From assembly GCA_001584585.1 (NCBI GenBank), contig LSYV01000009.1:1531990-1595989 (forward strand): 64,000 nt of DNA, given 5' to 3'. A model generated the notes under the pieces. It did no database searches and was not told the origin of the DNA. It worked only from the letters and a program-made list of their open reading frames with translations. Shown here in pieces: positions 1 through 12,651 of this stretch (positions are counted from its first letter, which is position 1; each line of letters begins with the position of its first letter). A program made the position numbers and the translations under genes. The stretch comes from Gonium pectorale. Its lineage: Eukaryota; Chlorophyta; Chlorophyceae; Chlamydomonadales; Volvocaceae.

Positions 1-3000
1 GGGGGCCCCGGGAGCCGGGGGCAGCAGCCGCGCGGCGGCGCACGTGGGTTAGGACATATGGCAAGTGCACTCGCGGGGCGGGGCCCGGGCAGCGGCTGTG
101 GCATTTTGTGTGGGAGTCAGGGCAGGGGCATGAAGGGGCATGCAAGGCGGGCTGGGCCGCGCGTAACACTTCGCCCCGCCCAGACGCGGGAGACGGCCCT
201 CGCGACGCATCAGCCCCAGGCCTTGGGGCCTCCGCCGGCCTGCTCCCCGGGGACCCCTCATCTCGTGAAACCACCCCGGACCCGCCTGGTACGGCAGCGC
301 AGCACACGCGTACGTACGGGCTGGGGTTCTTGGCTCGTCCACACTTTCGCTGCCTCCGGCCGCCCCTCGGCCACGAGCTGCGAACGGGACGGATTTGGGA
401 GCATGCTCCTACTTGCCGCCGGGGGGGGGGGGGGAAGAGGAGGGCGAGGGGCCTGATTCCTTACCTGCTTGCCGCTGGGCCCCCGGACGCGGCCCGCAGG
501 GAGCACGGCGCGGACGCGGGCGGCGAGGGCGGGGCGGGCGACGACGACGATGACGACGAGGTGTTTGGCGGCTGGAACCTGCGCAAGTGCAGCGCCGAGG
601 CGCTCGACGTGCTGTCCAACAACTACGGCGACGACCTGCTGCCGCTGCTGCTGCCCATCGTGCAGCAGAGGCTGCAGGCGAGGCGGGGCCCCGGGCTGGG
701 CTGGCTGGCTGGCGGGAGGGTGGTGGGGGGGGGGGATGATGCGGGGGGGGGGGATGACTGGAGGGTGAGGGCGCGGGCGCTACGGGAGTAGAGGAGGCCT
801 CCTCGCACCTCGACCCGGCCGGTGAATTCNNNNNNNNNNNNNNNNNNNNCCTCCGCCGACCGTCCGGACCGGTCGTAGTACTTCGTACGTACCGTACTCG
901 TAGTCGTCGCCGTCGGACGTCCGCGTAGTGTACGTGTCTGTACTCGCCNCCGCTGCGCTCCTCGGCTCTGCTGCGCAGGAAGCCAACTGGAGCGCACGCG
1001 AGTCGGCGATCCTGGCGCTGGGCGCCGTGAGCCACGGCTGCCACGCGGGGCTGCAGCCATACCTGGAGGGCATGGTGGGCATGCTGCTGCCCGCGTTGAG
1101 GGACAGCCGACCCATGGTTCGCATCATCGCCTGCTGGACGCTCGCGCGGTACAGCCACTGGCTGTTCTCGGGTGGGTGGGGTGTGGGACGGACGGGAGGC
1201 CGGAGGGCGGGATGGGGATGGAGTGGCGCGGGGGCGGGGGCGGGGCGGAGGTGGTGACGCACAGGGGAGCACGCGCCGGCTCGTGTGCGGGTAGCGTATG
1301 TGGTCGGGGCAACACGTATAGCGGCAAGCCGCCCAGCCACAAGCCACACAGGCTGGTCTGCGTCTGGTCTGCGCAGAACACTCCGTCCATGGCACTCCTG
1401 GCATGGCAGTGCCCGGGTGTCAGCGGACCTGTACACACCTGACGACGGGTGCCACGCCACGGCCCCGTCAGCCCTCCGCCCACCCGCCACGGTGCACGTC
1501 GCCCGCTGCAGCCCGCCCAACCCCCTCCCGTCGCCCACCCCCGGCCTGCGGCCCCTCTAGCGAGAACACCTTCCAATGCTCAGCCCCCACTGGCCCCCTT
1601 CCAGTCCCCTGACCCGCCCCCCCTCCCTCCGGCACCTGTGCACCCCGTCCCCAGGCATCGTGGAGCGCGGCCAGGCCGCCCGGCCCCTCCTGGACTCGGT
1701 GATGGGCGGCATCCTCACCTCCATGGCCGACCGCAACAAGTTCGTGCAGGCGGCGGCGGTGTCGGCGCTGGCGGTCATCATGGAGACGGCGGGCGAGGGG
1801 CAGCACGAGCCGGACAAGCTGCTGGAGCCGTACACCTCGGTGCGCGGGCTGGGCGGCCGCAAAGCGCACCAATCAGGCGTCCTTTATACGCATTTGGGTG
1901 CCTTTTCCACCTAGATGGCGTGGGATGGTTTCAGCCAGGATTTGCGGAATGTGCCTGTGTAGAAGGTTAACGCACCCCCTCTCGCATGTCGCGCGCCCCC
2001 CTGTGCTCCGCCCGCCCGCAGGCTGTCCTCCAGGCGCTGGCCGCGGCGCTCTCCCGCTACACGCGCCGCGGCGTGGCCGTTACGTACGACGCGCTGGCCT
2101 GCACCGCCCGCGTGCTGGGGCCCCGCCTGGCGGACCCCGCGCTGGCCAACCTGGTGCTGCCGCCGCTGCTGGCCAAGTTCACGCAGCCGCCGCTCAGCGA
2201 CAAGGTCCGGCAGCGGCGGGGGCGGCAGGGGCCATGGACCCATGGTTGTCAGGGCGCTTGGCGTTGGGGACGGCACTCACAGAGCGGTGCTTAACACACA
2301 GGGTACACGGCTGTACTGACGTCGTTGGCGTCGGCGGCGGCGGTCTGCGAAACCGAGTCAAACCGGGCGTGCAGGGCTGCGCTGGTGTACAGTGCGATTG
2401 CGGCGTGTGGGATGGTCCCCCCCTCCCCGGTGGTCTGCGAGCCTCGCCAATGAGACCTGCTCCAATTCCCTGCCCCCTTCCCTCCCGAGACGGGACATAT
2501 GCTGCTGGCGCCCAGCTCGTCGTTATTCGTTCCCCTTTTCCTTCAACTCCTCCCTCCCTGCCGCAGGACCTGCTTGGCGCAATGGAGTGCCTGGCCAACG
2601 TCATCCCGCACGCCGGCCGCGCGGTGGAGCTGTACGCGCAGGGCCTGTACGACAGGGCCCTGGCGCTGGCCGGCGCGCACCTCACGGCCGGGCAGCAGCA
2701 GCAGCAGTCGCCTGCCGGGAGAGCCGCCGACGGGTCGCCGGGGCCGGGCGGCAAGGCGGCGGGCGCCGCCGCCGCCGCTGCCGCTGCCAATGGGGCCGCC
2801 GCCAGCGGTGCCGTGGAGTACGACCCAAACTATGTCGTGCTTGCGTTGGACGTGATCAGTGCGTTGGCCCAGGCGCTGCACGCCAGTGTGGAGTCGCTGG
2901 TCGGGGCGAGCCCGCTGGTGCAGATGCTCACCGTGGCCTGCGCGTGAGTGTGTGGGTGTGGGTGTGTGGTGGTGGGGAGTGTGGGTGTGTGTGGTGGGGG

Positions 3001-5197
3001 GGGGGTTGCGGGTGGGTTTTGGGTGGGCCCGTGCAGATGCCTTTCCGTAGCCTCGCGGAGTGAGGTGGGGCTTAGGGGTTGGAAGGCTTGCTCGCGGGAG
3101 TGGAGGCGGGAATCAGAATGGGAACGGGAAGGGACACGTTGGGTATCTGCGAGGGCGGGGCCCGGGGCGGGGTTGCAGGGTTGTTGCACGGGGGATTGTC
3201 GACATCTTGGGTACTGGAGAGGTGGGCTCTGTTGTGGGGCCAAGGTACCGGAAACGGTCGCCAGGGCCACGCAGGGTGGGGGCAGCACGGGTCTGCGTGC
3301 GTCCTTGCCCCCTCCCCCCTATCGGGAGAATGCTGCTGGAAACCAGCCCTGTCCATGTACTCAAACCTGGCCCCCCGCCAGGGACCATCCCTCCAGCCGC
3401 CCTGCCCACACCCGCACGCAGCGAACCCCGCCCCCCCCCCTCCCGCCACAGCGCCCCGCCCTTGCTTCTGACCTGACCTGACCTGCACGCGTGCGCGCCG
3501 CGCCCCGCCCCTTCCCGCGCCTCTGTACCCTAGCCCCTCCTGACGCCGCCGCGCCTTGCCGTGCCTCCTAACCCAACCCCTGCCAGCGCGCCCTCTTCCC
3601 CGTCAACGCCCTCCACCCCTGCCCCCCACCCCCGCTAGTTCGAACGCCTTTTTCATCATCTGACCCCACCCTCGCCCCGCAGCGACCCCTGCCCCGACGT
3701 CCGGCAGAGCGCCTTTGCGCTGGTGGGCGACCTGGCGTCCGCCTGCGTGGCGCACCTGCTGCCGGTGCTGGAGGGCCTGGTGGGCCGCAGCCTGGCGCTG
3801 TGCGAGCTGCCCGCGCTGAGCGACGCCAACCTGCCCTCCGCCAACAACGCGTGCTGGTCGCTGGGCGAGGTGGTGGTCAAGGTGGACTCGGAGCGGATGG
3901 CGCCGCACGCGGGTGCGGTGGCGGGGCGGGGCAGGGCGGGGGGGCGTGGTGGGCGGGCGGGAGGGGGCGGGGGCAAAGGCAGGGCAAGGGGCAAGATGGT
4001 GGCTGTTTCGGGCGGGTCTGCGGAGAGGATGGATTGGGGGAGACTTGGCGGCTGTGGTGCCGGTGGAGGCTGTCTGTGTGGTAGCTAGCTGTTTATGCAT
4101 GGGTGTTAGTGAAGGACCAGTTCTGTCTCGCAGCCCCAGTGATCATTTTGTTTCCTTGGGGCCCATCGTGCTGGGCAGTTAGGTCGCTTCCTTTGCCAAC
4201 CTCCCGCCCTTAGCGTTGGCCGTCCTCGTCCTCATGACCCCTGCCCAGCCTAACGCAAGCCGGCGGCTGGCGTCGCGTACGTTGCCTCCCTCTCGCCCAA
4301 TCAATTCACCGCCACACATTCCCCTGCCTACCCGTCGCTAACCCCTCGCACCCCGTCCGCCATCCCCTCGCGCCCCCGCCCTGCCCCGCCCTGGCAGAGG
4401 CCATCGCGCACCGCATGACCTCCATCCTGGCCTACTCGGGCCCGGGCCGCATGCCGCCCTCCATCCTGGAAAACGCCTCCATCACGCTTGGCCGCACCGC
4501 CTGGCGCTGCGCCGAGCAGCTGGCGCCGCACCTGGGGCACTTTGTGGCTGCCTGGTGCGGCCAGCTGCGCAACATCAGGGACGGCACAGAGAAGGAGCAC
4601 GCGTTCCTGGGGCTGTGCAGGTGAGGGGCGGAGGGGAGGGCGGGCGTGTGTGGCGCTGAGAAGGTTCCGGAGGGAGGGGGAGGTGGGAGGGCGAGGGGAT
4701 GCGCCGCCCGTCCTGCTGCGCGCAAGGGGCGGGGGGGGTCGTTCGGATGGTATGCAAGGTGCAGGCCGACTCCTTCCCTCCGCGCCACCCGGTCCTCATT
4801 TTGTAGGTTTGTAGCAGGAGAGATGCGGTGGCAAGCTTTCCGAGGGTCATCTTGCGGGCTCTCGCACTTGGAATTGGAGCGGGAGAGGTGCCGAGCTCTG
4901 CGGGACTGCCTTCCCAGCTTGCAGGCCACATACCATCCACTGTCCCGCCCCGCCCCGCTTGCTCGTAGGCTTGTCCGCATGAACCCCGAGGCCGCGCTGC
5001 CCGCCTTCCCCGTGCTGTGCGCGGCGTTCGCCTCCTGGCGCTCGCTCGCCTGCGAGGGGCTGCGCAACGAGATGGCGCAGATCGTGCAGCTGTTCAAGGC
5101 CAGCCTGGCGCCCAGCGGCCGGTGGGAGGCGGTGCTGGCTGGCGTCACCGAGCCGGTGCGGGGCAAGCTGGCGGCCATGTTCGGGCAGCCGCTGTGA
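1..5197 (+). CDS. TNPO1: Transportin-1 (karyopherin beta-2), 5' partial
   Basis: Nuclear import receptor of the importin-beta family that carries PY-NLS cargo through nuclear pores. Exons seen: 500-677, 979-1171, 1655-1839, 2022-2204, 2567-2943, 3683-3912, 4398-4620, 4969-5197 (TGA at 5195-5197), about 599 codons. All phases fit. Conserved transportin strings are present in order: [43 protein letters not shown] and [14 protein letters not shown]. The HEAT-repeat spacing across each junction matches human TNPO1. The acidic H8 loop (DDDDDDE at about 540-560) lies just before WNLRK and is shorter than in animals. The N-terminal RanGTP-binding part lies left of the window; bases 1-44 could be the end of the preceding exon. 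The intron at 678-978 needs a GC donor and contains an assembly gap. A TGTAA motif follows at 5335. Confidence 0.93.
830..849. other. Assembly gap (20 N) in a transportin intron
   Basis: Twenty N bases, plus one isolated N at 949. Two gaps in the window have exactly 20 N, so the length is a placeholder. The gap lies inside the intron 678-978, so no transportin codons are lost. The bases at 850-948 have a composition unlike the rest of the window (see findings). Confidence 0.98.
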
Positions 5198-8100
5198 GGT
5201 GGCGTTTGGGCAGCCGCGGTGGAATGGGCTGTGGTGGGCGGCGGTGCGCAGGCAAAGCGGCCCGGGATGGGTGCGGCCCGGGTGCTTGGCGGCGGCCGCG
5301 CTACTGTTGTCCGGCGCAGCTCATGCGGGCGGCGTGTAAGAGCGCGTTCCGTGGGCCGGCGGCTGTGGCATTTCTGGTGCCAGGGTGGCGAAGGGCGCCC
5401 AGGCGGGTGCGGGGCAGCTGGGTGCCATTCTCGTGTGCGGTTGCCGTAAGGCCGGTAGTGCGAGTCGTGCGGTGCGAGGTGTGCGTCTGACACGAGACCG
5501 TGGCTCCAGCATGGCGCAGCCGTGGTGGTTGGTAAAATTGGATGGTTGGAGGCCACGGGGGTGACCCGGTGAAGCGGTATGGTCACCGTGCTGGTGTACG
5601 TCACACACAGCGTACACCGAACACCTTGGAAGGCCGTGAGCGTAGAGGCCTGTCATGTGCCATGGCGTTGGCAGGCGATGTGGGTAGGGGTACTTATGCC
5701 CCTGGCTGTTGCGTTGCGTGCAGGGTTGGTTGGTTGGTTGGGCGAATAAAGGCAGGCAGCGAGGGCGTGGACAGCAGGCGAGGAGAGGTAGGCGTGGCGT
5801 GGCACCGGTAACGTAACGAGCGCGGGGTAGGGGGTGTGGTCAGCGGACACGGACTGGGCTGGGATGGGCTGGGTGGCGGAAGGAGGTGCCGTAGCAGCGG
5901 GCTGGCGCCGTCTGCGCATCCCACTGAGGCCTAGGCCCCGTCGGAAGGAGGCGCTTCGGGCGGCGCTTGTGGAGGGGTTTCGTAACGGGGTGCATAAGTT
6001 GAAGCAATGACGTTGCGGCTGTCTGTGTATGACTAGCGCCCGCGGACCTGAGCGGCTTACTAGCAGATCGGGCTGAGCTGTGTTACAGCATGTACGGACA
6101 AACATTCACATGCGCGGCACGGTGTGCAGAGACTTGTGGCGGCGGGGCTTGAGGCGGCAGCTGGCGGCGGCAGCGACTTGGTATGATGTAGCGGCGGCGG
6201 TGTTGGGGCGTTAACGGACGGTCGCCTGTAGGGCAGCGCTGCTCACGCTGACGAGCGGACTCGGACGAGAGGTTGGGAGGCAGACCCACGGGCAGACGGG
6301 GGCCCGGGACGCAGCTCGCACGGACTCCCGTGTCCCGCACACCCAGACGGGGGCGCATGGCGCGCTTGCGACTCGCTCGTGGTGAGAAAAACGAAATCTG
6401 CAAAGAAAGAGCCGCGGTGCGTGGTGCCGCGGTGCGTGGTGCCGCGGTTCTGCGGCAGTAGGCCTTCCGGTGCTCACCGCGGATGGTGGGTAGCGTATTC
6501 TCGTGCGTTCATCAGGGAGAAGCTGCTCGTCGCCGTGGTATGCGTGTTATGAACTGCCTGCCTGCTTGGCTGCCCGTCCACCAGTCCGCCTCGTTTTTGA
6601 GCACCTTTGGCTTGCGGCCGAACGCGGCACGCCGCGCCGGTGAGAGGTCGGGCCATGTTCCTGTTATTCGTTTTGTTCGCAGTGCGCGGTTCCTCTGTTC
6701 CACGCTGGAGCCGGACAGCGAGGGCAGTATGGCGGCAGCGACCTGGCCTGCCGCACCCCGGCCACGCAGATGGGCACACGCGCCAGCCGCTCAACGGCGC
6801 TACGGTACTCTGCATCGCTACTTCGCTAGGGGCGCACGGGGCGCCGGGGTTGGTCTTCCCCAGGATTTGAGGACAGCAACGCCCTGGCGTACGCCTGCCA
6901 GCTGCTGCCCAAGCCCGTAGACGCCGGCTTGTTGGCCGTCTGCAGGTCACTCCGCAGCACGGCCGTTTCAAGTCAGCTTACAGCGGCGGCATGACGTCGC
7001 TGCCGGCGATGTGTCGGGCGATCGCCGGCAGCGGCGCCCATGGCGGTGGGGCGGCCCGCGGCGGCCCGACCCGCGAAGTGTGAGGCGTGCAGGTCCCCAA
7101 CTCCCCATAACCCCAGGACGACTGTACTCTCTTGCCGCCTTGTTGCCGCTGTAGACATACCTTGCACTCAAGGACACGGCCACACACTCAAGCGCACACC
7201 CGCATCGAGGGCCCACTCTGCTGGCCGGAGACTCCGGAGGACATGTCAAGCACGATCGTGCCTGCCAGTGCGGCGGGGGCTGCCGCCGCCGCCCCTGTCC
7301 GCGCCTGATTCACCTGTTCTAGTCTTTGGGACGTTGCAAAGCAGACCCCTTGTGTTGATCACCTGCTGAATCACTCCTCCCCCGGCCAGGCCGTGGAGCT
7401 CAAAACCCAAGCCCTCCAAGCTGTGTTCGGCATTCATTTACACGCGGCATGTATTAGGGTACTGCGATTGTGCTGACTGCTCTGCATAGCCTCTTTGCCC
7501 GTGTTTTCTTTGAGCAAGTTTGGGGTGGCCGAGGTCCCTCAGTGCGCCAGTTCGGTACCTACAAAGCAAAGCTACCAGCCGTTCCCACACATCGGGAAGA
7601 CGAACTCGCTTTACACACAGCTCTGTGCAGAAGCATCCATTGCGTAGTCAGGTGCTCCAACCCAGAGGTTATCACGCACATAGCAAGCGCACAAATGCTG
7701 GGTCCAATAGGAGTTACACGCGACGGGCCAGCAGCACCGGGTGGACACACGCCGTACGGAGAGAGGTTGCGCACGTTTGCGAATTCGCCACCGAGTCCCT
7801 GGCAAATACGCAGTGCGTCGAGCAATTGTTGGATAGCATACGCGCTTCACTTGTAATTCTCCACTCGCCACAGAGCTTGTTTGGGCCCGTTAGGGGCTAT
7901 CGCACTGACCAAAAAGTCAGTGGCTATTGATTGTCAGGATGGACAGTGACAGGTATGAAGGCTTTCTCCCCGACCGGCGCGCCTTCGGTCGGCATGCACT
8001 CAACTTAGTTGACGGTAGCCGGCCCCGCGTCGCAGCGACGATGAGCGTGCGGCGGGCTACGTGCCGGTGCTGGCAGCGACTATGTCAATGGCAGCACGAG

Positions 8101-8234
8101 GCGTGAACTCGCCCCAGCGGCCCGACGCTGTTGTCCTTCGGGATGGAGGTGCGACTTGACCATAAGCACTCGGACAGCCTGCCCTCTCTTGCCTGACGTG
8201 TTGTCTACACACTATTGCTGCTGTATTCCTTCAG
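5198..8234. other. Intergenic, transportin 3' UTR to tubby first coding exon
   Basis: About 3 kb with no ORF that resembles a known protein on either strand. It should hold the transportin 3' UTR (TGTAA at 5335-5339), and the promoter, 5' UTR and first coding exon of the tubby gene. A short GC-rich repeat (the 15-mer gccgcggtgcgtggt, about 2.5 copies) lies near 6412-6450. Open frames such as 6483-6920 are ordinary for GC-rich DNA and have no recognisable domains. Confidence 0.6.
5335..5339 (+). terminator. Putative polyadenylation signal TGTAA (transportin)
   Basis: TGTAA is the usual poly(A) signal in Chlamydomonas and its relatives. This one lies 138 bases after the transportin stop codon. 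Confidence 0.6.
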
Positions 8235-11060
8235 TGTCGCTGTACACGAATGAGCTGTTTACCGATGGCGATGTGCTCGGCGAGGGAGGCCAGGGCACGG
8301 CCTCGCCCACTGGCGCAGCAGCAGCAGCAGCTCGGAAGGGGCCGTCGCTTGCAGCTAAGCGGCAGGAACGTCTACAAGCGGGGGCGTACACTCCCAATTC
8401 ACTCATAAAGAACGGCTCCTTGCGGCCGGGGACACCGTCCTCGCCCAGCATGAAGCCTGTCACGGAGTCGCCATCGTTCAAACCCTCGACTTTGTCGCAA
8501 TCGGGCGGACCGACCGTGGAGTCGGTGGCGAGCCCCGTGCGCCAGGGGGTCGGCCTGATCAACGGCCTGGCTGCCAGCTATGACCCCTTTGAGGGGAAAG
8601 AGGAGCCCGTTGCAACGTCACGCTATGCGGCAAACACGGACCGCCAGGCGCCCGCCGGCCCGCGCTCCATCCCGCAACTCGACCTCAGCGATATGCCGAC
8701 GTTCCTGCAACAGCCGGGCCCCAAGAACGGCCCGGTGCAATGCATGATCGTTCGGGAGCACGGGTCGGCAAAGATGTACCCCCGGTACGTGCTGTTCCTG
8801 GAGGAGGGTCGCCGGTTCCTCATGTCCGCCCGGAAGCGCAAGAAGCAGACCACCAGCAACTACATCATCTCGCTTGACTACGACGACCTCAGCCGCGAGA
8901 GCGGGTCCTTCTTCGGCAAGGTCCGCGCCAACTTTGTAGGGACGGAGTTCACGGTGTACGACAGGGGGCACAAGCCCGGAAAGAAGGACAGCTCTTCGGG
9001 CGAGTCCGGCCGGCAGGAGCTGGGGGCTGTGACGTATCAGTACAACGTGTTGGGCACGCGGGGGCCGCGAAAGATGATGGCGGCCATCCCCGCTGTGGAC
9101 GGAAGCGGGCGGCGACTGTACCAGCCGAGCGGCGAGGCCGACTGCATCCTCGAAAGGTGCGCATGAGCGCGCCGGGGGCATGTCTGGGAAACATGTACAA
9201 TGTGCGACGGTGAGCGCGCAAACACGGGCGGCGCAGCACGTGGCGAGCGTGGTTAACGGTGGCGGGGATGCGGCGGCGTTTACGCTGGGGAGCTGGCCAG
9301 TGCTGCTCATGGACTATTAGGGCTCTTCACGCACAGCAGTTGCGCACGAGCGCCCATAGCCAAGCGCTCAAGCAGCTTTGGGCGGACGGGTCGGGAGCGG
9401 CCTCATATGAGCCGGGGAAGTCGTGTGACGTGAAATTGGCACCAATCGCTGTACACAAATGGCATGAGTCTCTCACGCGCGTGATGCTTGCGCCGCACAC
9501 GACCCCTGATTGCAGACGGCCGTGAGGGGCCGGGTGCGGTGCGGAGCAGCGGCCCCGCTCATGCAGGGGCTGGCACCGGTGCATCCGGAGCGCACATGCG
9601 CTGATACTCCTCCTCGGGTGTGTGAGTGCTCTCCCTAACGTTACCCCCTAACATGCTCTGCCTGGGCCCCCACCGCTTCCGTCCGGTCCCACCAGGCTGA
9701 AGCACCGCAGCCGGCTTGAGGAGCTGGTGGTGATGGGCAACAAGCCGCCGCGCTGGAACGATGAGGTTAGGGGCGCCAGAGGGTGGACCCGGGGCCAGGA
9801 GCGCGGATAGGACGTTGGAGACATGGGAGGGGGACGAGGGGCAGAGCTGTGGAGGGGCGTGAGGTTGGGGCCCGCGGGGTCCGGGCGCTGCCTGTGCGCA
9901 TGCCAGGGACGGGGCGGGGCGGCTGGCAGCGCAACGGTGCGGGTCGGTGGCTACGTCAGGGGGGCGGCATCGGGGGCGAAGAGCGGGGAGGAGCGGCTCA
10001 GCGGACTCCTGCGGCAGACCCGGAAGGCAGAGGGGGCGGTCGGCCTAGGCCATCACCGATGCGGGCCGCTGCCTGCGCTTCCTGGGGAGCTGCACGGCAC
10101 CCTGCTGCGGGCATAGTCGCAGCCGCTGAGTTGCCCGGCGCCACCCCGCTTCCCCGCCCGCAGCTGAACGCGTACTGCCTCAACTTCAACGGGCGCGTGA
10201 CGGAGGCGTCTGTAAAGAACTTTCAGCTCGTGTCGGACGACAACCACAACCACATCATCCTGCAGTTCGGCAAGGTGCGTCGTGTGTGTATGTCCTATAT
10301 GATCTAGAGGATCTATGCGTGACTGTGGGAGATACGTCGTGTGTTGAAAAGGAAAACGCATACGTCGTGTGTGTGTCTATGGGGAGCAGGGCACAGGAGG
10401 GCGGGGATGGGCCATGTCGCATCGCAGCCGCGCTCTCGAGGTCGCACGCCACCTGGTGCCGGGCTCCGTGGACTCGCCACGCACGTGGCCAGCTGGCTCC
10501 CGACCGGTCAGGGGCTCGGGCAGGGCAGGGCGTGGTGAGGAGGGAGGCGTGTCATATAGAGCAGTACGCGCCGCGCCCGGTGCCCACGCGTTCCTGCACC
10601 TGGAAGCCACAACCACTTGTGTAGGATTGCTTGGCACCTGCGACCTCCGGGCACATCCAAGCAGCCCTGGGCAGCACTGGAGAGCCATGCGCGGGCACGG
10701 CCACGTTCGCAGCCATCACACACCCTATTGCCAGGCAGTCAGCCAATGCCAGCCCTCGGCACCATCATGGCTGCTCAGGCACGCCTGTAGCCTCGGCCTG
10801 TCGGCTTGCCGTTGGCACCAGCATCCCATACCGTATTCGGAAAGACGATATGACGGCCGCCCTCGGCCTGCCTGGGATGCCGCCGTCATCGTGCGCGTTT
10901 ACGTGCCGCCCTCGTCTTTGACCCGCCGCCCCTACTGCCCCGCCACCGCCCGCAGGTGGGCAAGGACACGTTCACGATGGACTACCAGTGGCCCATCTCG
11001 GCCTTCCAGGCCTTTGCCATCTGCATGTCCTCCTTTGACAACAAGCTAGCGTGCGAGTAG
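8235..11060 (+). CDS. Tubby-like protein (TULP)
   Basis: The tubby C-terminal domain binds phosphoinositides at the plasma membrane. In animals, tubby and TULP3 also carry membrane proteins into cilia; in plants TLPs act in signalling. Exons: 8235-9156, 9696-9765, 10164-10274, 10956-11060 (TAG). They give 402 codons after an unresolved first exon that must end in phase 1. A candidate is ATGGACA at 7939-7945, but its splice site is weak. A low-complexity N-terminal stretch of about 150 residues (Ser/Pro/Ala rich) precedes the tubby domain. Diagnostic strings are [32 protein letters not shown] and [11 protein letters not shown], ending in the classical tubby terminus [15 protein letters not shown]. 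No F-box, the usual plant TLP partner domain, was seen. Confidence 0.9.
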
Positions 11061-11930
11061 AGAGTGCTATGGGGGAGGCAACGCGCAGGAGAGGGGCGCC
11101 TGCGGAGGCGAAGGTGGCACTGGTCGGGAGGATTGGGAGTTCGGGGCAGACAGGCGTATCGGGGGCGAGCGACGGCCGATGGTAAGCTATTGAGATTGTG
11201 GCGGCGGGCGGCGTCGCGGTGCGCCGGGGCAACAGGGCGGGAGGGGAAGGAAGGGGGCAACAGAGAACGGCATGCACGGGAAGAAAGCGGCATTTGTGAT
11301 CATGGCGTCCCGCTGCATTTAGGATATCTGGTGGCGATCTTGTTCCTGATATTGGTTTCATCGTGATCCCTTATACCGATTGCCCCATCATGGACTTGAA
11401 GACATGGGCTGCGCGCTGCAGAGTGCGTACATGCGTGGGGGAGCCGACTGCAGCTGCGCGGAGCCCACAGGCGTGTGGGCTCGGCACTGCACTGCACTGA
11501 AGGTGCTAAGGTGCCGACAAAAGGGCAATAACTAAGCATGTTGTGGTTTGCAGGCGTACCGGACGTGTTGACCGCAGTACTACGTTATGCTCGTGATCTT
11601 GCCAGAAGGTGACTGGCGCAGAGGGTCGTATGGCCTCGTTGAGTTTTGCCGCAGGCAAATTTTTTATTCTTGTGAGAAGTAACGGTGTTTGTGGCAGACC
11701 GGATCTGTCAGCTCGGTTCTTCGAGATTACTGTACAGCGTATCAGCGTTATCTTTCATTAGGTGCTTGTACCCCATTCCCAATCCCCGAGTCCCGACTGC
11801 CACACTGTGGCATACCCGTGTGGCCCACCCTGACGGGCTTGGTCGCGGAGCCGCGCAAGCGCGACATCAGCAAAAGCAACGATATAGATACTGTCATTTC
11901 GGCAGCAATACAGCCGGGAGTCCTCTCCTC
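11061..11930. other. Intergenic, tubby 3' region and MED31 promoter
   Basis: 870 bases between two genes on the same strand. No conserved coding frame seen, and no TGTAA found close after the tubby stop. Confidence 0.5.
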
Positions 11931-12651
11931 ATGTCTACCACTTCTCGCAGGTTAGCATCACTAATAACCTTAAAAGCGTTGATCAACATATCACATGTAC
12001 AATATCTAATAGCGCAATGTGCCCCGCTCGCCCGGCAGGACGTGGACCGAACGAGAGATAGGCATTTCAGGGCCCGAGCGCTTTGCGCTGGAGCTGGAGT
12101 TTGTACAGTGCTTGGCAAATCCACTTTACATCAATTGTAGGTACAAACCGTTTCCTGTCACCCAATCCGCGGCCATGCTCACGCGCCATCCGCTCTGCAG
12201 ACCTGGCAACTAAGCAGTACCTAACCAACCCAGCGTTCCTGAACTACCTCAAATACCTTCAATATTGGAAGCAGCCGGCGTACGCGTGTCACATAACGTG
12301 CGTGTCACCCTTGGGTTAGTGGGAGTATGCCTTCTCTTTTGGTTTGTGCCGCCTGATGGTGCCTGTCACGAATTTATATGAACGTGTAGGAGACCCCAAC
12401 ACGGGGCTCACCGGCTGCATGCTCTGTACGTACCCACGGGTCGCCTGTCACCTTGCAGGTACCCGCACTGCCTGTTCTTCCTTGACCTCCTTCAAGACGC
12501 CGACTTTCGCACAGCAATCAAGGACTATTCCTACGCGGAGCACATCCGCCAGGCTCAGGAGGCATTCTTCCGCACCTTCCACAGCAACCGCGTGGAAGAA
12601 GCTGCCGCTGTAGCCTCGCCTGCTGGAGACGCCGCTGAGGTCAGACCGTGA
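11931..12651 (+). CDS. MED31: Mediator complex subunit 31 (SOH1)
   Basis: MED31 belongs to the Mediator middle module, which links transcription factors to RNA polymerase II. Exons: 11931-11950, 12039-12136, 12201-12297, 12459-12651; 408 nt, 135 residues, all phases consistent. The ATG at 11931 opens a 20-nt first exon (MSTTSR) that splices in frame to RTWTEREIG. The family core is present in order: RFALELEFVQCLANPLYINY, LATKQYLTNPAFLNYLKYLQ, YWKQPAYACHITYPHCLFFL and DLLQDADFRTAI. The length is normal for MED31 with a short acidic tail. A TGTAA at 13330-13334 could mark a long 3' UTR. Confidence 0.95.

Noticed and set aside
409..1404. Long minus-strand frames across the transportin exons and gap
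   Set aside because: Shadows of the plus-strand coding sequence. They run through N bases and have Arg/Pro/Ser-rich antisense composition.
6483..7369. Open frames between transportin and tubby
   Set aside because: GC-rich DNA is open by chance. No domain, codon pattern or splice logic supports a gene.
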